From contig JANTQA010000015.1 of NCBI GenBank assembly GCA_027625915.1, positions 11,747,001-11,811,000 on the forward strand: 64,000 nt of DNA, read 5' to 3'. Source of the stretch: Anaeramoeba flamelloides (lineage: Eukaryota > Metamonada > Anaeramoebidae). Every line of letters starts with the position of its first letter. The first letter of the stretch is position 1. Shown here one piece after another: positions 11,711-24,228 of the stretch. The notes under the pieces were generated by a model. The model saw nothing but the letters and a program-made list of their open reading frames with translations. It was not told the DNA's origin and ran no database searches. Made by a program: the position numbers and the translations under genes.

Positions 11711-13723
11711 TTGATCTTATCTGTAACATTTCATACAACTACTTATTATTAATTTGGTTTTATTTTTAATTATTCATGGAAATTCCTTTTTTTTGGAAAA
11801 TTTTTGAGAAAACAAATTACTTGTATTTCTAAAGAATTTCCAAAATGAATTAAAAAATTACTATTTTCATTTAATTCATCTAATTCTAGTTGTGTTCAGA
11901 AAATATATATATTTTTTTAAATTATCTCTAGAAATAATAATTTATTGGATGACTTAGTTTGATTTTCTGTTAATTTTTCTTACATCAAAATGAGAACTCA
12001 AAATAAATCTGTATCCGATTGAAATTTTTTCGAAACTTCTTCTTTTATATTATGGTTGAATCCTTTGTAACTTTTTCATGATTCCGAGAATTCAACTCAT
12101 TTATTTTAATTTTTGATACAGTATTCTTTATTTTGGTTTTGTTTGATAAAAATATTTGAAAAAAGAATTTTGAAAGCAAATTTGTAAAAAAATGTTTTGT
12201 AAAATAATAAATAATAAATGGAAATGGACCGAGAAATTTAATGTAAAAAATTGTTTGTATTCCAAAAAATTAAGAATCTAAAGAAAAAAAATCTTCACAA
12301 ATAGACTTTTATCGATTTTTTTTTCATTCTTGATTTCAACAAATTTATTTGGAAATGGTAATCTTTCGTCTTTTGCATTCTAAAAGAAAATATATGTTTC
12401 AAAGAAACAGGTCTTTGATTTTTTTTTTTTTTGGTTTACTTTTGTATTAATTCTGCTCATTTCGTATAAACATGTATCTAGATCAAAAGAAAATTTAATA
12501 AAATCAAAAATTTAATCAAAAAAAAAATTTTTAAAAAATCAAAAAATTTAAGATTCAACCTAGAATTACTTATGTTCTTTTCACAAATAAACCAATGAAT
12601 GATATTTTGGTTTCAAAGTTTCAATATCCTGGTGACACTCAAAAATATTTTTTCAGTAATATGTAAATGATTATAATTTATCAAAATGGTAAAATGTACT
12701 TATTTCGTTACTTCCTTCAATTTATTCAATTCTATTGAAATAAATAATCATTTTTTTAATTATAACAATTTTAATTTTTTTTGGATCTTCAAGAATTCAA
12801 TATTTCTTTCATTTTCATTTTATTTTTAAAATAATATTTAATAATCTATGTTATTTGTTCATACATACATTCAGAAATTACTAAAATAGAGACTAGTCAT
12901 TAAAAGAAAATTTTTTTAGAAATTTTGTTTTTTAATTTGATCTAAAAATACAATCAAAAAAGGGATCAGATCTTTTGATTGAAAATTTAATTGGAAAAAT
13001 GATCTGTTTTAAAAATGATAACTAATCTCTCGAAATTTGATAAAAGAGTTCGTATATCGGGTTTGATTGTGTAGTTGTGTAAATAATTACTCTATTTGCT
13101 TTGGGAAAAACAATAAATAAAATTAACTAGTTACTTAAGGAAGAAGTACACCCTTAAAATCCATTTCAACAATTGTATTCGAAAATTATTATTCAACATT
13201 CTAAAATACTTTTGATAAAATTTGGATCTTATAAAGATGAACTTAATCTTACGATTCTAGAATTTCAATTAACTTAATACTTGTTAACAATCTTCTTTTT
13301 ACTCCATAAAAAAAATGATGGAAATATTTTAATTGTTAGATAAGTAGCTTTCCAGAAAGGTGTTTGCCAGAAGCCATTTTTTGAGAAATTGTTTAGAAGA
13401 GAAAAGGAAAAATACCATACAATTTTATCGTATTTTCTTATTTAACTTTGCAAATTTTTGTTTTTAAACAAAGAAATTGATCATTTTGAACATTTATTTA
13501 CGGAATATTTGAATTTAATGCTCTGTGGGGGTTGAAATAAAATATTATAAATAGAAAAAAAGTTTTAAAAAACAATGAATTGAGGAAAAGTCAAAATATT
13601 GAAATTTTTGAAATTTTTGGGATTTTTTAGATTTTGCTGGAAAATCATTTATTGATCCAAAAACTTTTCGAATTTCACGAACAAAACAAGGGAAAACTAA
13701 AAAGCGATTTTTTTATATATTAA

Positions 13724-13812
13724 GAAAATGTCACTCCACTTTCTTTTCAAGTATATTTATGCTCTCTCGCTACACTCTAACATACATGAAAAGAAAGTCG
13801 AGTGACATTTTC
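13724..13812. repeat. Hairpin with ~31-nt arms
   Basis: GAAAATGTCACTCCACTTTC on the left pairs with GAAAGTCGAGTGACATTTTC on the right, with one mismatch. The pairing continues through TTTTCA / TGAAAA to GTAT / ATAC. The loop is about 27 nt. The two arms would form a long, nearly perfect RNA stem. Confidence 0.75.
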
Positions 13813-14868
13813 CTGATGAAATTTTTTTCTTCAAAATTTGTTGAGAATAATTTAGATTTGCTGAAGGAAAATTGTTTTTTGCCCAATCAAAATTTTGCAA
13901 AAAAAACCTAAATTTTTCAAGTTAGCAATATCCCTTAGATCAAGTTTCTTTTTAGTGTTTAAATATGATACTAGGTGGAAAAATAGTATTCACAGACCAT
14001 AAAATTCAAATAATCCTTAATTTTGTTGATTCTTTTCCAATCACAACTATCCAACAATTTGGAAAAATTCTTTTTATTTGTTAACAAAAAAAAGTGAATC
14101 AAATTTCTTTCTCGGATCTCAATTGAATAGTTTGTAAAGAGAGTGGAATTTTCAAAGAAAAAAGCATTAAAGAATAATTACAAAAACATTTCAACCATTT
14201 TGGGAATTGAACCAACCAAAATAGAATACCTACAAAATTTACTAACCTAACTTATCAATCAAAAATTTGATTTTCCTCTACAAGTAATTCACTAACTACA
14301 CGACCCAAAAAGTAATTGTTTACTAACCTAACCTATCGGCCAAAAAAAAGGGGTATTTAGTGACCTAACCTATTGTTAATTTTTTTCACAAATCAACAAA
14401 AAATCTTACAAAATATATGGAATTATCATTTTTGAACTTTATCTTGATTCGATTCACAAACTAAAAAGTAAAAACTAATCAGTATTTGTTTAACATTTTT
14501 TTCACATCTTTATTGGCCTTTTTCTTCTCTTTGTTGAAAAATTGGAGTTTTTGATTGTGTGAAGATTTTTAGTGATTAAAATTTCTTAAAAAATCGAAAA
14601 AAATCAAAAGTTCTTGAGAAGCTTTTTTAACAAAATAATGTGACATATCCGTTGAAAATTTTGAAAAAAAATTTTGAGAAATCTCATTCAAATTGAAATA
14701 GATTAAAGAACACATCTCTTAACTGATGTTAATTGTTTTCTGTTTGAATCACTAAATTGTCTCCCAATAATAAAATGTGATTTCATTTTTATTACTTTTT
14801 TTTTTATCCTTTTTTTCTTCAAAAAACAAAAAAAAATAAAGAAACAAATAAAAAAAAAAGAAATTTCA

Positions 14869-17800
14869 ATGGATCTCGTTTTTCAATCACTCTTACCACC
14901 AACCAAGAATGAAAATGTCAAATTTTATGAAATTGACTATGGCTATTTAATAATTGACGGTGATACTTTAAATTTGATTTACAAAGAAAATGAAAAACAA
15001 AATGAAACAAGCACACCAAGTGTCACTTTTAGCAATGAAATTGTGAATGTGGAGTATTCAAGGTGTGAAAATTTTTTAATTATCAGTGATTTATCAGGTG
15101 TAATACATTTTCTTAATCCACTTACTCTCCAAGTGTTATCTTCTCATTTGTTAATTGATCAACAAGAACAAGAACAAGAACAAGAACAAGAACAAGAACA
15201 AGAACAAGAACAAACAAAAGAAGAAAAAGAAAAAATTGTAGTAATCACAACAAGTGAAGAATCTGAAATAGTTGTGTTAACCACAACTGGAAATGGGTTT
15301 TTAATTAATGGACTAAATTTTGAAAATTATGAATTAAGTGAAGAGTGTTTCAATGAGATCAAAATTGAAAATTTTATGATTCCACAAAACAACATTGAAA
15401 AAGGATTTTTAGTCCAAAACAAATTTGAACAAGTAATTTTAAAATTAAAAGATCAGGAAACTATTGTTTTTGATCTCCAGAAAGTTATCGAGATCCCAGT
15501 CTTTGATAAGGAATTTAATCCTAAACAGATTAAATTTTCTGAGAACTTTGTCATAATATTGGACTCGAACAATTTTATTAATTGTTGGTTCAAACACCAT
15601 AATTCAAAATTTACATTTTTATCAAAAAATTCCAAAAAAAAATATTTGAATTTTACAGTCTTTAATAATTCAACAAGTAAGAGTAAAGAAAATGAAAATT
15701 TTATTAAAGAAGAAGAAGAAGAAGAAGAAGAAGAAGAAGAAAAAGAAGAAAAAAAAAAAAGGAAAAATAGATGCTATTGGGTGATTGCATTATCTGAAAA
15801 ATCAATTGACTTTTTAACCTTACCTAATTTAGAATTAGTTTATGAACAAGAATTTGATTTTGAACAATACCAAACTCAAGGTTTTACCAATAAATCAAGT
15901 TTATGTTTCATTAATAATAAAAGTTATTTAGAAATTTATCAAAATTCGACTATTTTTAATCTCAAAGAAAAAGAAAAAGAATTTCCAAAATTTAATCAAA
16001 ATAATAAGCGAGAAGAAGCCGAAAATGAAAATGAAAATGAAAATGAAAACAAAACAAATAAACTCTTTGAATTTTATAATTTTAATAACCAAAGAGATTT
16101 AAGTGCGACACCAAATTTAATATTTGAATTATTATATTTAATAATTGACATTGAAAAAGATCCACATTATTTCAAGATCATCGAAGAAAAGTTTTTGCAA
16201 TTAATAAAAAGTTTAAATCAAATAGATGTCAGCCAATTAACAAATTTTGTGATTGAATTATTTTTAAATCTTAGTTATCCCAAATTTAAAGGTATATTTT
16301 GGATCTTAAATACATTGAAAAAGGAATTAAACATCAATAAAAAATTATCCCTCTTGCTTTGTGATCAGATCAATAGATTATCAACTTTTTTGTTATTAAC
16401 ACCCAAATTTAAATCCAAATTCTGGCAAAATTTCCGAACAATCGATTTAAATTTGCTGCTTCGAACGAAAATTGAAAATAAAGAATATAACGATGCTTTG
16501 ATTATTTACCAAAGACATTTGAACACAAAATTCTGCGAACTCAACAAGATCTTGTCGTATTTCCCCATTTCTGAAAACTCCATTTCCTTTTCCTTTTCGG
16601 ATTGCTTTTTTCTTATTAAAGGGATCATAATTTCAATTTTGAATACTAATTACAATGATAAATTAATTAAATGGAAAAACCAACTAATGACTTGGTTTTT
16701 TACTTTATTCCAGAAATACCTGACCGAAGATAACCAATTTAATTTTGATTCAAATTTAGATCTTCAAAATATGATCGAATTTTTGGATTTAATGCTAAAA
16801 AATCTAAATAATTCCAAAGCTAATTCCTTTTCTTCCCCGATTAGGTTTTTAAAAAATAAGCGAAATAAGAAGCACAATGACCAAAATCAGGACATTAAAG
16901 AAGAAAATGGGGAAGAAGATGAAGAAAATTTAATTATTTTTGAATATTTGGAAAATAAAAAACAAGAAAAAATGTTTCAACAATATTTACTCCAATCAAA
17001 AAGATTGAAAATTAAATTAACAATGATTTTAGAATTAAGGATTGAATTTGAAATGGATATTTCAATAAAACAGATCTTAAATTTACAGCCAAAGGCAATT
17101 ATTTCTCTTTTAGTGACGCAATCCTATGAAAACGATTGGAAATATTTCCCCAAGATTAGAGAATTTAGCGAAACTCGAAAAATAAATTTTGATCAAGCAT
17201 TAAATGACCTTATATCAAGTTTGTGCTTTAGTCCCAAAAATGAAATGTTTATTATTTGTTGCGGTATCATTCCCTTTATTAAAAATGAAGAAATCAAGGC
17301 AAAAAGTCTATTAGAAATTTTAAGAACTTTTAATGAATTTGATAATAATTTAGAAAATTTATCCACACAAATAATCAATTTAAATACTGTTTACACCGAA
17401 CAAATAAAAGAACAACTAAAATTATTACAAATGAATCATATATTACATAAATATAAGATTAAAGATTTTAATCTTTCCAATCAAAAACGGGTAAAATATA
17501 TTATATTATTTATTTTATCGCATATTAACACCAACAATGTTAATCGGGGTAGCACAGAGAATGGAAATACTACTGGGAATGGAACTATTACTGAGAATGG
17601 CAATACCACTGAGAATGAAAATATTACTGAGAATGATCCAGATAAAAGTAGTCATGGGATGACTGATGAGAACGAACAAAATATAAAAGAAAATAATGAT
17701 GAAAAAATATTAAAAGATACTCTTATATTGAATGAATTGTTTATGAAATTTGAAAAAAACGAAATTTATTTAATATTTTTTCAAAATTTATTCAAAAAAT

Positions 17801-20800
17801 CAAATCAAAGCAAATTAATTAAAAAAATTTTAAATACATATTTAATCCAAAATCCAAAAAATTTAATTTTAATTATTGAACAATTAATTTGTTATTTCCA
17901 AATTACAATCAATAAAAAGACCAATCCGGCTTTATATATACTTTCTTTAAAATATTTCAAATTATTAATAAACTATTATTATAAAAACATTGAAGAAAAA
18001 AATCAAATTTCGATCATAATTAAAAATGAATTATTAACTACTGTCAATCAATCAATCAATTTATTTTTAGAATTTAGTTACCAAATCAACTTTTTAGAAT
18101 TTCAACAGGAAACTTTTAAAAGGCAATTTTTAAAAAAATTAATAAAGAATTTTGAAAAGGAAAAATTATTTAAAAAACAAAAAAAATATAGGATTAAAAT
18201 TAATTTGTCGCCAATGACGAATTCACCATCCTCAATATATAAGAATAAAAAATTTTCAAATTTTTTTACTAATATCCCAATTATCTCTAGAATATCTTCA
18301 ATTTTTGATTATTCTAGAACCAAATTAGAAAAATTATTGATCAGAGAATCGTCGATCCAGGGCAATTCAGAATTTGTTAAATTAAATTGTGAAAACCTAA
18401 TCCAAAAAAATATTTTTCTAAATAGTAACAGTAATAATGAAATGATAAATAAAAAAATTTCAAATTTATTAATAGAATCATCTAATAATTTATTTTATTA
18501 TTTTTTGAATATTAATAATAATCATAATCATAATAATTATAAAAAGCAAAAAAAAAAATTAAAAATTAATTTAAAATTAATATCCAAATCCTTAAAATTT
18601 TGTACCGTGAAAAATATACATTTATATTTGGACAAATATTTGAAAATTAAATTAATCTTAAATAGTTTAGCAAAAAATAAAAAATTGGATAATGAATTAA
18701 ACCAAGGGTTTTTGGAATATTATTTTAATGATCAAAATTTACATTTTGAAAAATTTTTTTTTAATATTATAAAAAATTTCCAAAAAAAAAAGAAATATGA
18801 GATTTGTTTAAATATTTTTATTCAATATTTAACAAATAAAATATTTATTTCCCAAAATGAAAAAAAACTTTTTATTGATTTATTGGATTTATTATTAAAA
18901 AAAATATTATATTTAGAAGACATAAAAAATCCAAATGATGGGAAGAAAAGGAAAAAGGAAAAGGAAAAGGAAAAGGAAAAGGAAAGGGAAAGGGAAAGGG
19001 AAAAAGAACAAGAAAACTTCAATGATAATTTCGGCTTTATTGGAAAAATTGATGAAGAAAATCTTATTAATACGAATGATAGTGACAATAGCAATCTCTG
19101 GGAGAATAAAAGGGAAGATGAAGAGAAAAAAAAGAAGCAATTTACTAATTTTGATAGGGGCTTAGCTATAGGCTATTTAGGCGCCTTTGGAATGGAGATT
19201 GGTTTTGATAAATATAAAAGTTATTCTCAAAAAATTAATATTAACTTTCAAAAAATTTTCCAATTTGCCTTAATTGGTATCGATATAGCTAAACTCTGGG
19301 AAGAATACAATTTTTTACAATCAGGCAAAGAAATTGCAATTCGAGCTTATTGGGCTTTGCAGTTAAATTTATTAAATATAAAATTCAATATTCAAGAATT
19401 TATTAGTTCCGAAAACCCCAACTATTATTCTAAATTTTTAGATTCGGTTTTGGAAAAAACCAATTTAGATATCCAAACTGCCTTTGATTATTCGAATTGC
19501 TTTCTGATCGACTTAAATTTGGCCAAATTTAAATATTTGGAATATTTATTTCTTCATCCTGTTTTTTCACAGGATCAGTATTTTATTGATAAAATTTCAT
19601 TTTTTATTTATGATTTGCCAAGAAAGGAATTATTAAAGTTTTTAATAAATAAAATTTTCCAGCAAATTGACACACACGATTATAATAAAATTGAATTCTT
19701 ATGTAATTTAATTATTGACTTTTTAAACAATTCAAATTCTAATTTGGATAACAGGGATTTAATGTTTTTTAAAAATAAATTACTAGTATTGGACCAATTA
19801 AAAATGTTTCATATAAATTTCAAAAATAATGGGAAATTATCTTTCCACCAATTGATTAATAATCCCTGGCAATATTTAAAATCACAAATTACCTTAAATA
19901 ATATTTATCATTTAATACCTATTGGTAAAATTTTTAATTTAGAAAAAGAAAAATTCTTTTTTGAATTAATTTTAAAATTAAATGAAAATGATTTAGAAAC
20001 CATTCAAGAGTTTTTTAAAAAAATTTACAATATTAAATTAATATTGGTCTTAATTAAAAAAATTTTAAAAAACTTTACACAAACAACAAATAAAATTAAT
20101 TTAATTAATTTTATTAAAGACGATATTTTAAAAAATTTTAATAATAAAAATAACAAAATGAATGATATTAACACGGATATGGGTATGGGAACGAATACGA
20201 GCACACATAATAGTACAAATAATTATAATAAAAATACAAATATGATAGAGATTGAAAGAGAAATAGATTATTTGGAAAAGAGATATTTAACTGAATTAGA
20301 ATTAAAAAATAACAATTTTAACGATTTGTTAAATGAAGAATTTTTCCAAAAGCCTGAAGAATTAATTTGCCAACTCTATGCTAGATATGCTCATAAGCAA
20401 TTGGATATAGATTTGAACAATATTGTGGAACAAATCGCAAACAGATATCGATTAGATTTGAAAAAAATTATTCAATATTTGTTACAAATTTGGTTATTAT
20501 ATAACGAAAGGCAGGAGGTCGAAAAAATGCTTTTACCTTCAACACCGTCAATGAAAAATTGCTTTGTTGAATTAAAATGCAAAGAATTGGAACAACAAAT
20601 TGAAACTAATATCGAGTTTTTGTTAAAGCATCAAGAGCGCCTTATCAGTAAACATAATAATAAGGAGGATAGCAATCCAAATAATTTACAGCATGGGATC
20701 CGCTTTTTATTAAAATATGCATTCAAATCCTCAAATACGGGAACTAGTATAACTTCAAAGGCAAAATCAAGAGCACTAAAATTGGTATTAAAATTGGGAT

Positions 20801-21954
20801 CGATCGAGCAAATAAATAATCTATTACAAAAGAAAAACAATATTAGTAAATTGTCAATTAGGATGCAATATTTATTATATTCTTCGCAATTGGAATCACT
20901 GGGTGTAATCTTATCCGCGTCACAGTTGGTAAACGTTAACAAAATCCAACTTGTTGAAGAATTATTAAGGAAATACCCCTTAAAATTGCCAGCCTTAAAA
21001 TTGGCTTCAAAAATCTGTTTGGATTTTAAATTGAATGATTATAAATATTGGGAAACCATTTTATTAAACTCAATAAAAATACAAAAGGCTGGCTTTTTAT
21101 TAGATTTATTCCATCAGCAGTCCATCTTATATCAATTGGTACCAGTGAAAATTTTTGAAAATGCCTTATTGCTGCCTTTGAACGAGCTACTAGAAAATGG
21201 CAAAAATGAGAAATTCCAATCCTACCAACAAAAAACTTTAAGAACTATCGTTAATTTACTCTCTCAGTCGCCGTTCTTAATTGAAATCGATTTAATACCC
21301 TTTGTTAAAATTTTTGTTAAAATTTCAGAAACTCGCTTAGCATTGGACTGCTTAACAATTTTACCAAAGATTTTTAAAAATGAAAGAAAAAAGGCCTTAA
21401 AAACCATTTTAAAATATGACCAAGATCTGATCGAAGAAATTGTTAAAAAAATAATAAATGATCAAGATTTAATTCAATTGGTATTTGACCATTTCCAAAT
21501 TCAACAATTTGAGAATATTGAACAATATAATGTAGAAGAGATTTTAGAAATAATAAGTAATCATTTAGAACAAGACTCGGATGACTTAAGCAGTGACGAC
21601 GGCGATGATGATGATGATGATGATGATGATGAGGGGGAGGATGATGATGAAGAAGAGGTGGAAGAGGAAGAGGAAGAGGAAGAGGAAGAGGAAGAGGAAG
21701 AGGAAGAGGAAGAGGAAGAGGTGGAAGAAGAGGTGGAAGAAGAGGTCGAAGATGATGAAGAAGAAGAGGTGGAAGAAGAGGTGGAAGAAGAGGTGGAAGA
21801 AGAGGAGGAAGAAGAGGTCGAAGATGATGAAGAAGAAGAGGTGGAAGGTGACGAAGAAGAGATAATGTACGAACAAACCGAAAATAAAGAAAATCAAATG
21901 GAATTTGGTGAAGACCTTGTTGATCAACAAGAAGAAATGGATGAAGAAATTTAA
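14869..21954 (+). CDS. KNTC1: ROD/KNTC1-like kinetochore protein (RZZ complex), single exon, 2,361 aa
   Basis: ROD is the large scaffold of the Rod-Zw10-Zwilch complex that builds the kinetochore corona and recruits dynein and checkpoint proteins. The N-terminal ~370 residues match the ROD beta-propeller in order: IVNVEYSRCENFLIISDLSG then VIHFLNPLTL; NFVIILDSNNFINCWF; SIDFLTLPNLELVYEQEF. The rest is helical-repeat solenoid. The C-terminal Rod_C-type region includes NPWQYLKSQITLNNIYHLIP and LPALKLASKICLDFKLNDYK followed by YWETILLN. Length fits human ROD (2,209) plus inserts: a QE run (nt 15,160-15,210), polyE (15,708-15,750), KEKERERE (18,950-19,010) and a final Asp/Glu tail of about 110 residues (21,590-21,870). 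NBAS is the related alternative; the propeller pairs better with ROD. The frame is unbroken over 7 kb. The start is the first ATG after an A-rich leader. Confidence 0.78.
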   Translation: MDLVFQSLLPPTKNENVKFYEIDYGYLIIDGDTLNLIYKENEKQNETSTPSVTFSNEIVNVEYSRCENFLIISDLSGVIHFLNPLTLQVLSSHLLIDQQEQEQEQEQEQEQEQEQTKEEKEKIVVITTSEESEIVVLTTTGNGFLINGLNFENYELSEECFNEIKIENFMIPQNNIEKGFLVQNKFEQVILKLKDQETIVFDLQKVIEIPVFDKEFNPKQIKFSENFVIILDSNNFINCWFKHHNSKFTFLSKNSKKKYLNFTVFNNSTSKSKENENFIKEEEEEEEEEEEKEEKKKRKNRCYWVIALSEKSIDFLTLPNLELVYEQEFDFEQYQTQGFTNKSSLCFINNKSYLEIYQNSTIFNLKEKEKEFPKFNQNNKREEAENENENENENKTNKLFEFYNFNNQRDLSATPNLIFELLYLIIDIEKDPHYFKIIEEKFLQLIKSLNQIDVSQLTNFVIELFLNLSYPKFKGIFWILNTLKKELNINKKLSLLLCDQINRLSTFLLLTPKFKSKFWQNFRTIDLNLLLRTKIENKEYNDALIIYQRHLNTKFCELNKILSYFPISENSISFSFSDCFFLIKGIIISILNTNYNDKLIKWKNQLMTWFFTLFQKYLTEDNQFNFDSNLDLQNMIEFLDLMLKNLNNSKANSFSSPIRFLKNKRNKKHNDQNQDIKEENGEEDEENLIIFEYLENKKQEKMFQQYLLQSKRLKIKLTMILELRIEFEMDISIKQILNLQPKAIISLLVTQSYENDWKYFPKIREFSETRKINFDQALNDLISSLCFSPKNEMFIICCGIIPFIKNEEIKAKSLLEILRTFNEFDNNLENLSTQIINLNTVYTEQIKEQLKLLQMNHILHKYKIKDFNLSNQKRVKYIILFILSHINTNNVNRGSTENGNTTGNGTITENGNTTENENITENDPDKSSHGMTDENEQNIKENNDEKILKDTLILNELFMKFEKNEIYLIFFQNLFKKSNQSKLIKKILNTYLIQNPKNLILIIEQLICYFQITINKKTNPALYILSLKYFKLLINYYYKNIEEKNQISIIIKNELLTTVNQSINLFLEFSYQINFLEFQQETFKRQFLKKLIKNFEKEKLFKKQKKYRIKINLSPMTNSPSSIYKNKKFSNFFTNIPIISRISSIFDYSRTKLEKLLIRESSIQGNSEFVKLNCENLIQKNIFLNSNSNNEMINKKISNLLIESSNNLFYYFLNINNNHNHNNYKKQKKKLKINLKLISKSLKFCTVKNIHLYLDKYLKIKLILNSLAKNKKLDNELNQGFLEYYFNDQNLHFEKFFFNIIKNFQKKKKYEICLNIFIQYLTNKIFISQNEKKLFIDLLDLLLKKILYLEDIKNPNDGKKRKKEKEKEKEKEREREREKEQENFNDNFGFIGKIDEENLINTNDSDNSNLWENKREDEEKKKKQFTNFDRGLAIGYLGAFGMEIGFDKYKSYSQKININFQKIFQFALIGIDIAKLWEEYNFLQSGKEIAIRAYWALQLNLLNIKFNIQEFISSENPNYYSKFLDSVLEKTNLDIQTAFDYSNCFLIDLNLAKFKYLEYLFLHPVFSQDQYFIDKISFFIYDLPRKELLKFLINKIFQQIDTHDYNKIEFLCNLIIDFLNNSNSNLDNRDLMFFKNKLLVLDQLKMFHINFKNNGKLSFHQLINNPWQYLKSQITLNNIYHLIPIGKIFNLEKEKFFFELILKLNENDLETIQEFFKKIYNIKLILVLIKKILKNFTQTTNKINLINFIKDDILKNFNNKNNKMNDINTDMGMGTNTSTHNSTNNYNKNTNMIEIEREIDYLEKRYLTELELKNNNFNDLLNEEFFQKPEELICQLYARYAHKQLDIDLNNIVEQIANRYRLDLKKIIQYLLQIWLLYNERQEVEKMLLPSTPSMKNCFVELKCKELEQQIETNIEFLLKHQERLISKHNNKEDSNPNNLQHGIRFLLKYAFKSSNTGTSITSKAKSRALKLVLKLGSIEQINNLLQKKNNISKLSIRMQYLLYSSQLESLGVILSASQLVNVNKIQLVEELLRKYPLKLPALKLASKICLDFKLNDYKYWETILLNSIKIQKAGFLLDLFHQQSILYQLVPVKIFENALLLPLNELLENGKNEKFQSYQQKTLRTIVNLLSQSPFLIEIDLIPFVKIFVKISETRLALDCLTILPKIFKNERKKALKTILKYDQDLIEEIVKKIINDQDLIQLVFDHFQIQQFENIEQYNVEEILEIISNHLEQDSDDLSSDDGDDDDDDDDDEGEDDDEEEVEEEEEEEEEEEEEEEEEEEEVEEEVEEEVEDDEEEEVEEEVEEEVEEEEEEEVEDDEEEEVEGDEEEIMYEQTENKENQMEFGEDLVDQQEEMDEEI

Positions 21955-22388
21955 TTATTCTTTATTTTTTTTTTTTTATAATATTTATTTTTTTCTTTTC
22001 TTTAATTTAAAGAAGGTATGAACATATATATTTTACTTAGAAAAAGAAGGTTTTAAGGAGAATTTCTTATTTTTCTAATGAAATTTATTTCATAAAACAA
22101 ATAATAATTTGTTTTAATTCATTATTTATTAGTATATTGTTTAAACATCAAAATGACTAAAATCCTTTAAAAAAATATTTTGATTATTTTTTGAAAGGAA
22201 AATTTAAAAGTAAGTGAATTTTAAAATTGAACACTTACTTTTTGATATATAAAAAATTTTTTATTTTTCGTTTTTAATTTTGTATTTTTTAATTTTTAAT
22301 GTTTCTATTAAAAGCACATAAGTGCAAAATGGATCTCGATTTTTGTACTTTTTTTTATAAAAATTAATTTTTAATACGAACAAGAAAA

Positions 22389-22930
22389 TAAACTAAAATT
22401 CAAAATTTTCCACACCGCTAAAACGTTCCAAAGAATCACAATAATAAAATTTCATTCAAATTGAAAACAATTTTGATTTTTGTGAAATATAACAATCATT
22501 TTTTCATCTTTTAGTTTTTTGGTTTTCATTTCATTTTTTGAATTACTATAATTTGCTTCGTCTATCAAAATTTTTTTTCAACCATTGATATTAGGGTAAA
22601 GCCAAGTTGTTCTTTTTAGAAGAACTTAAATAAAATTAATTGGTAGTACCTAGCCTTTGATTAATCAATATTCGGAATAGAATTTAGACATATTTACCAA
22701 TGTATTTTTTTGTTTTGCTCTCTCCAAAATTTTTAACACACTCCAGATTTATTTGTATTGATAATTATTTATTTATTGTTTTGTGAGTATTGTAATTTAT
22801 AAAAAAGTGTTAGCATTTCAATTAGTGAATGGGTCTAATTTGGTATTTCTTCTTGAATTGATTAAATAAGTATTTTTTTTTCACAAATCGAATTTTGGTG
22901 TGTTCAAAATTTTGAATTGGGGTTGAGTTT
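22389..22930 (-). mobile_element. 540-bp terminal-inverted-repeat family, copy d (near-complete)
   Basis: The left end AATTCAAAATTTTCCACACC and the reverse complement of the right end, AATTCAAAATTTTGAACACA, form a terminal inverted repeat of about 25 bp. The interior (TTCATTCAAATTG, GATTAATCAATA, TTTTGTGAGTATTGTAATTT) is the reverse complement of the 27,901-28,439 copy. It is 542 bp long against 539 and 538 for the two sister copies. Confidence 0.8.
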
Positions 22931-24228
22931 TGTATTAATTATTTTGAAGAATTTATTTTTGATCCAAATTCAATCTTTAATCCACACCTGGGTTATGGTA
23001 TTCATTTTCATAATTGATATTTACGTTATAAGATTATTTATTTCCAAGTTAGTTTAACAATAATATCTAGTATACACAAAAAAAAAAAAAAACCATTTAA
23101 AAGTTGAATGTTTGGCGTTAATGATAATTTATCTTTTTTTGGTTGAAGGCAATAACAATAAAGGCAAATTTAATTTCTCAGCCTATATAAAGAATTCTTT
23201 TATTGCTATTTAGGTTTTAAAATTGTTTTATTTTTTGAAATATGTATTCCTCTTGGTATAGAAAAGAAAGGGTCAGATTTTTTTCAGTAAAAAATTTCAA
23301 TTAAATTAATTGTTGAGTCAAAAAAAAAAATGTCTTGCTTCTTTGTTCCAATTCTCAATAAAAAATAAGTTAATTATGAAATTTTGAGAAGTCTTTCAAT
23401 TATTTTCATTTTAATAACAATAAAATTGATAAAAAATGGTAAATATTTTTGTTTTTTTTTTTAATTTTTTGCAAAAGGTTCTGGGTATGTAGAACTCGAA
23501 TAATCAATAATAAGTTGAAACGAGCTATATTTTAAAAGAAATGGATTAATTATATCAATTCAAACTAAATTTTCGAAAAATTCATTGACTATACCGATAA
23601 ATGATTTACTGTATTTTCTACTTTGTAGCAATTAATTTTATATCTATAATATGAATTGTTGGATTTTAAAAAAAAATAAATATATAAATTTTATTTTAAT
23701 TTTAAATTGAGGGTTTTTTTGAAAAGTTGTAAAGTTAGGTAAAATAATTTCTTATGTTTTCAAATTTTACCTTAAAAAGTTCAAAAATCTAAAATTACCC
23801 GAACGGGTTATATTCAAGTATAATTCAAGTTAAAGGTAAGGATATATATATATGCTTAAAAATCATCTAGAAGGGATACTTAACAAGAGACAAACTAAAT
23901 CTGTTTTTTATTTGATGTGATTTTTGTATAAAAATTTTAAATAGATTTTGGACTAATAAATTCTTTCACAAAAAAACACACCAAAATTTACAATATTTTG
24001 AATTTTTCTTCAACCTTTTATCAATATAAAGAATTTTTTGGTCTTAAAAATTAGTATTACAGCCCACTTATTTTATAAAATATGGGCAGTATGAAATACA
24101 TATTAAGATATCCAAGGATAATTACACTAACCTAACCATTTGAAAATTAAATCCCATTTTTTAAATCAAACTCGAACACTCATTTTGAGTTAAACAACAT
24201 TTACAAAAAATTGTAAAAATAAACTCTT

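Larger units (their letters stand above)
11166..14868. other. Intergenic region between eIF4E and ROD
   Basis: No gene seen. It contains a truncated end of the 540-bp family (about 11,609-11,710, reversed), a 31-nt-arm hairpin (13,724-13,812) and three degenerate copies of ACTAACCTAACnTATC (about 14,246-14,375). The last 60 bases before the ROD start are almost pure A with scattered G and T, which resembles the leader of other genes here. Confidence 0.5.

Noticed and set aside
14246-14375. CCTAAC-containing repeats as possible telomeric sequence
   Set aside because: Only three degenerate, spaced copies inside a gene-bearing region; no tandem array.
21586-21930. Overlapping minus-strand and second-frame ORFs over the ROD tail
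   Set aside because: They are shadows of the Asp/Glu repeat codons of ROD, with Phe/Leu- or Arg/Lys-only composition.
14869-21954. Calling the 2,361-residue protein NBAS
   Set aside because: The length would fit, but the propeller strands align more closely in order and content with ROD; kept only as an alternative.
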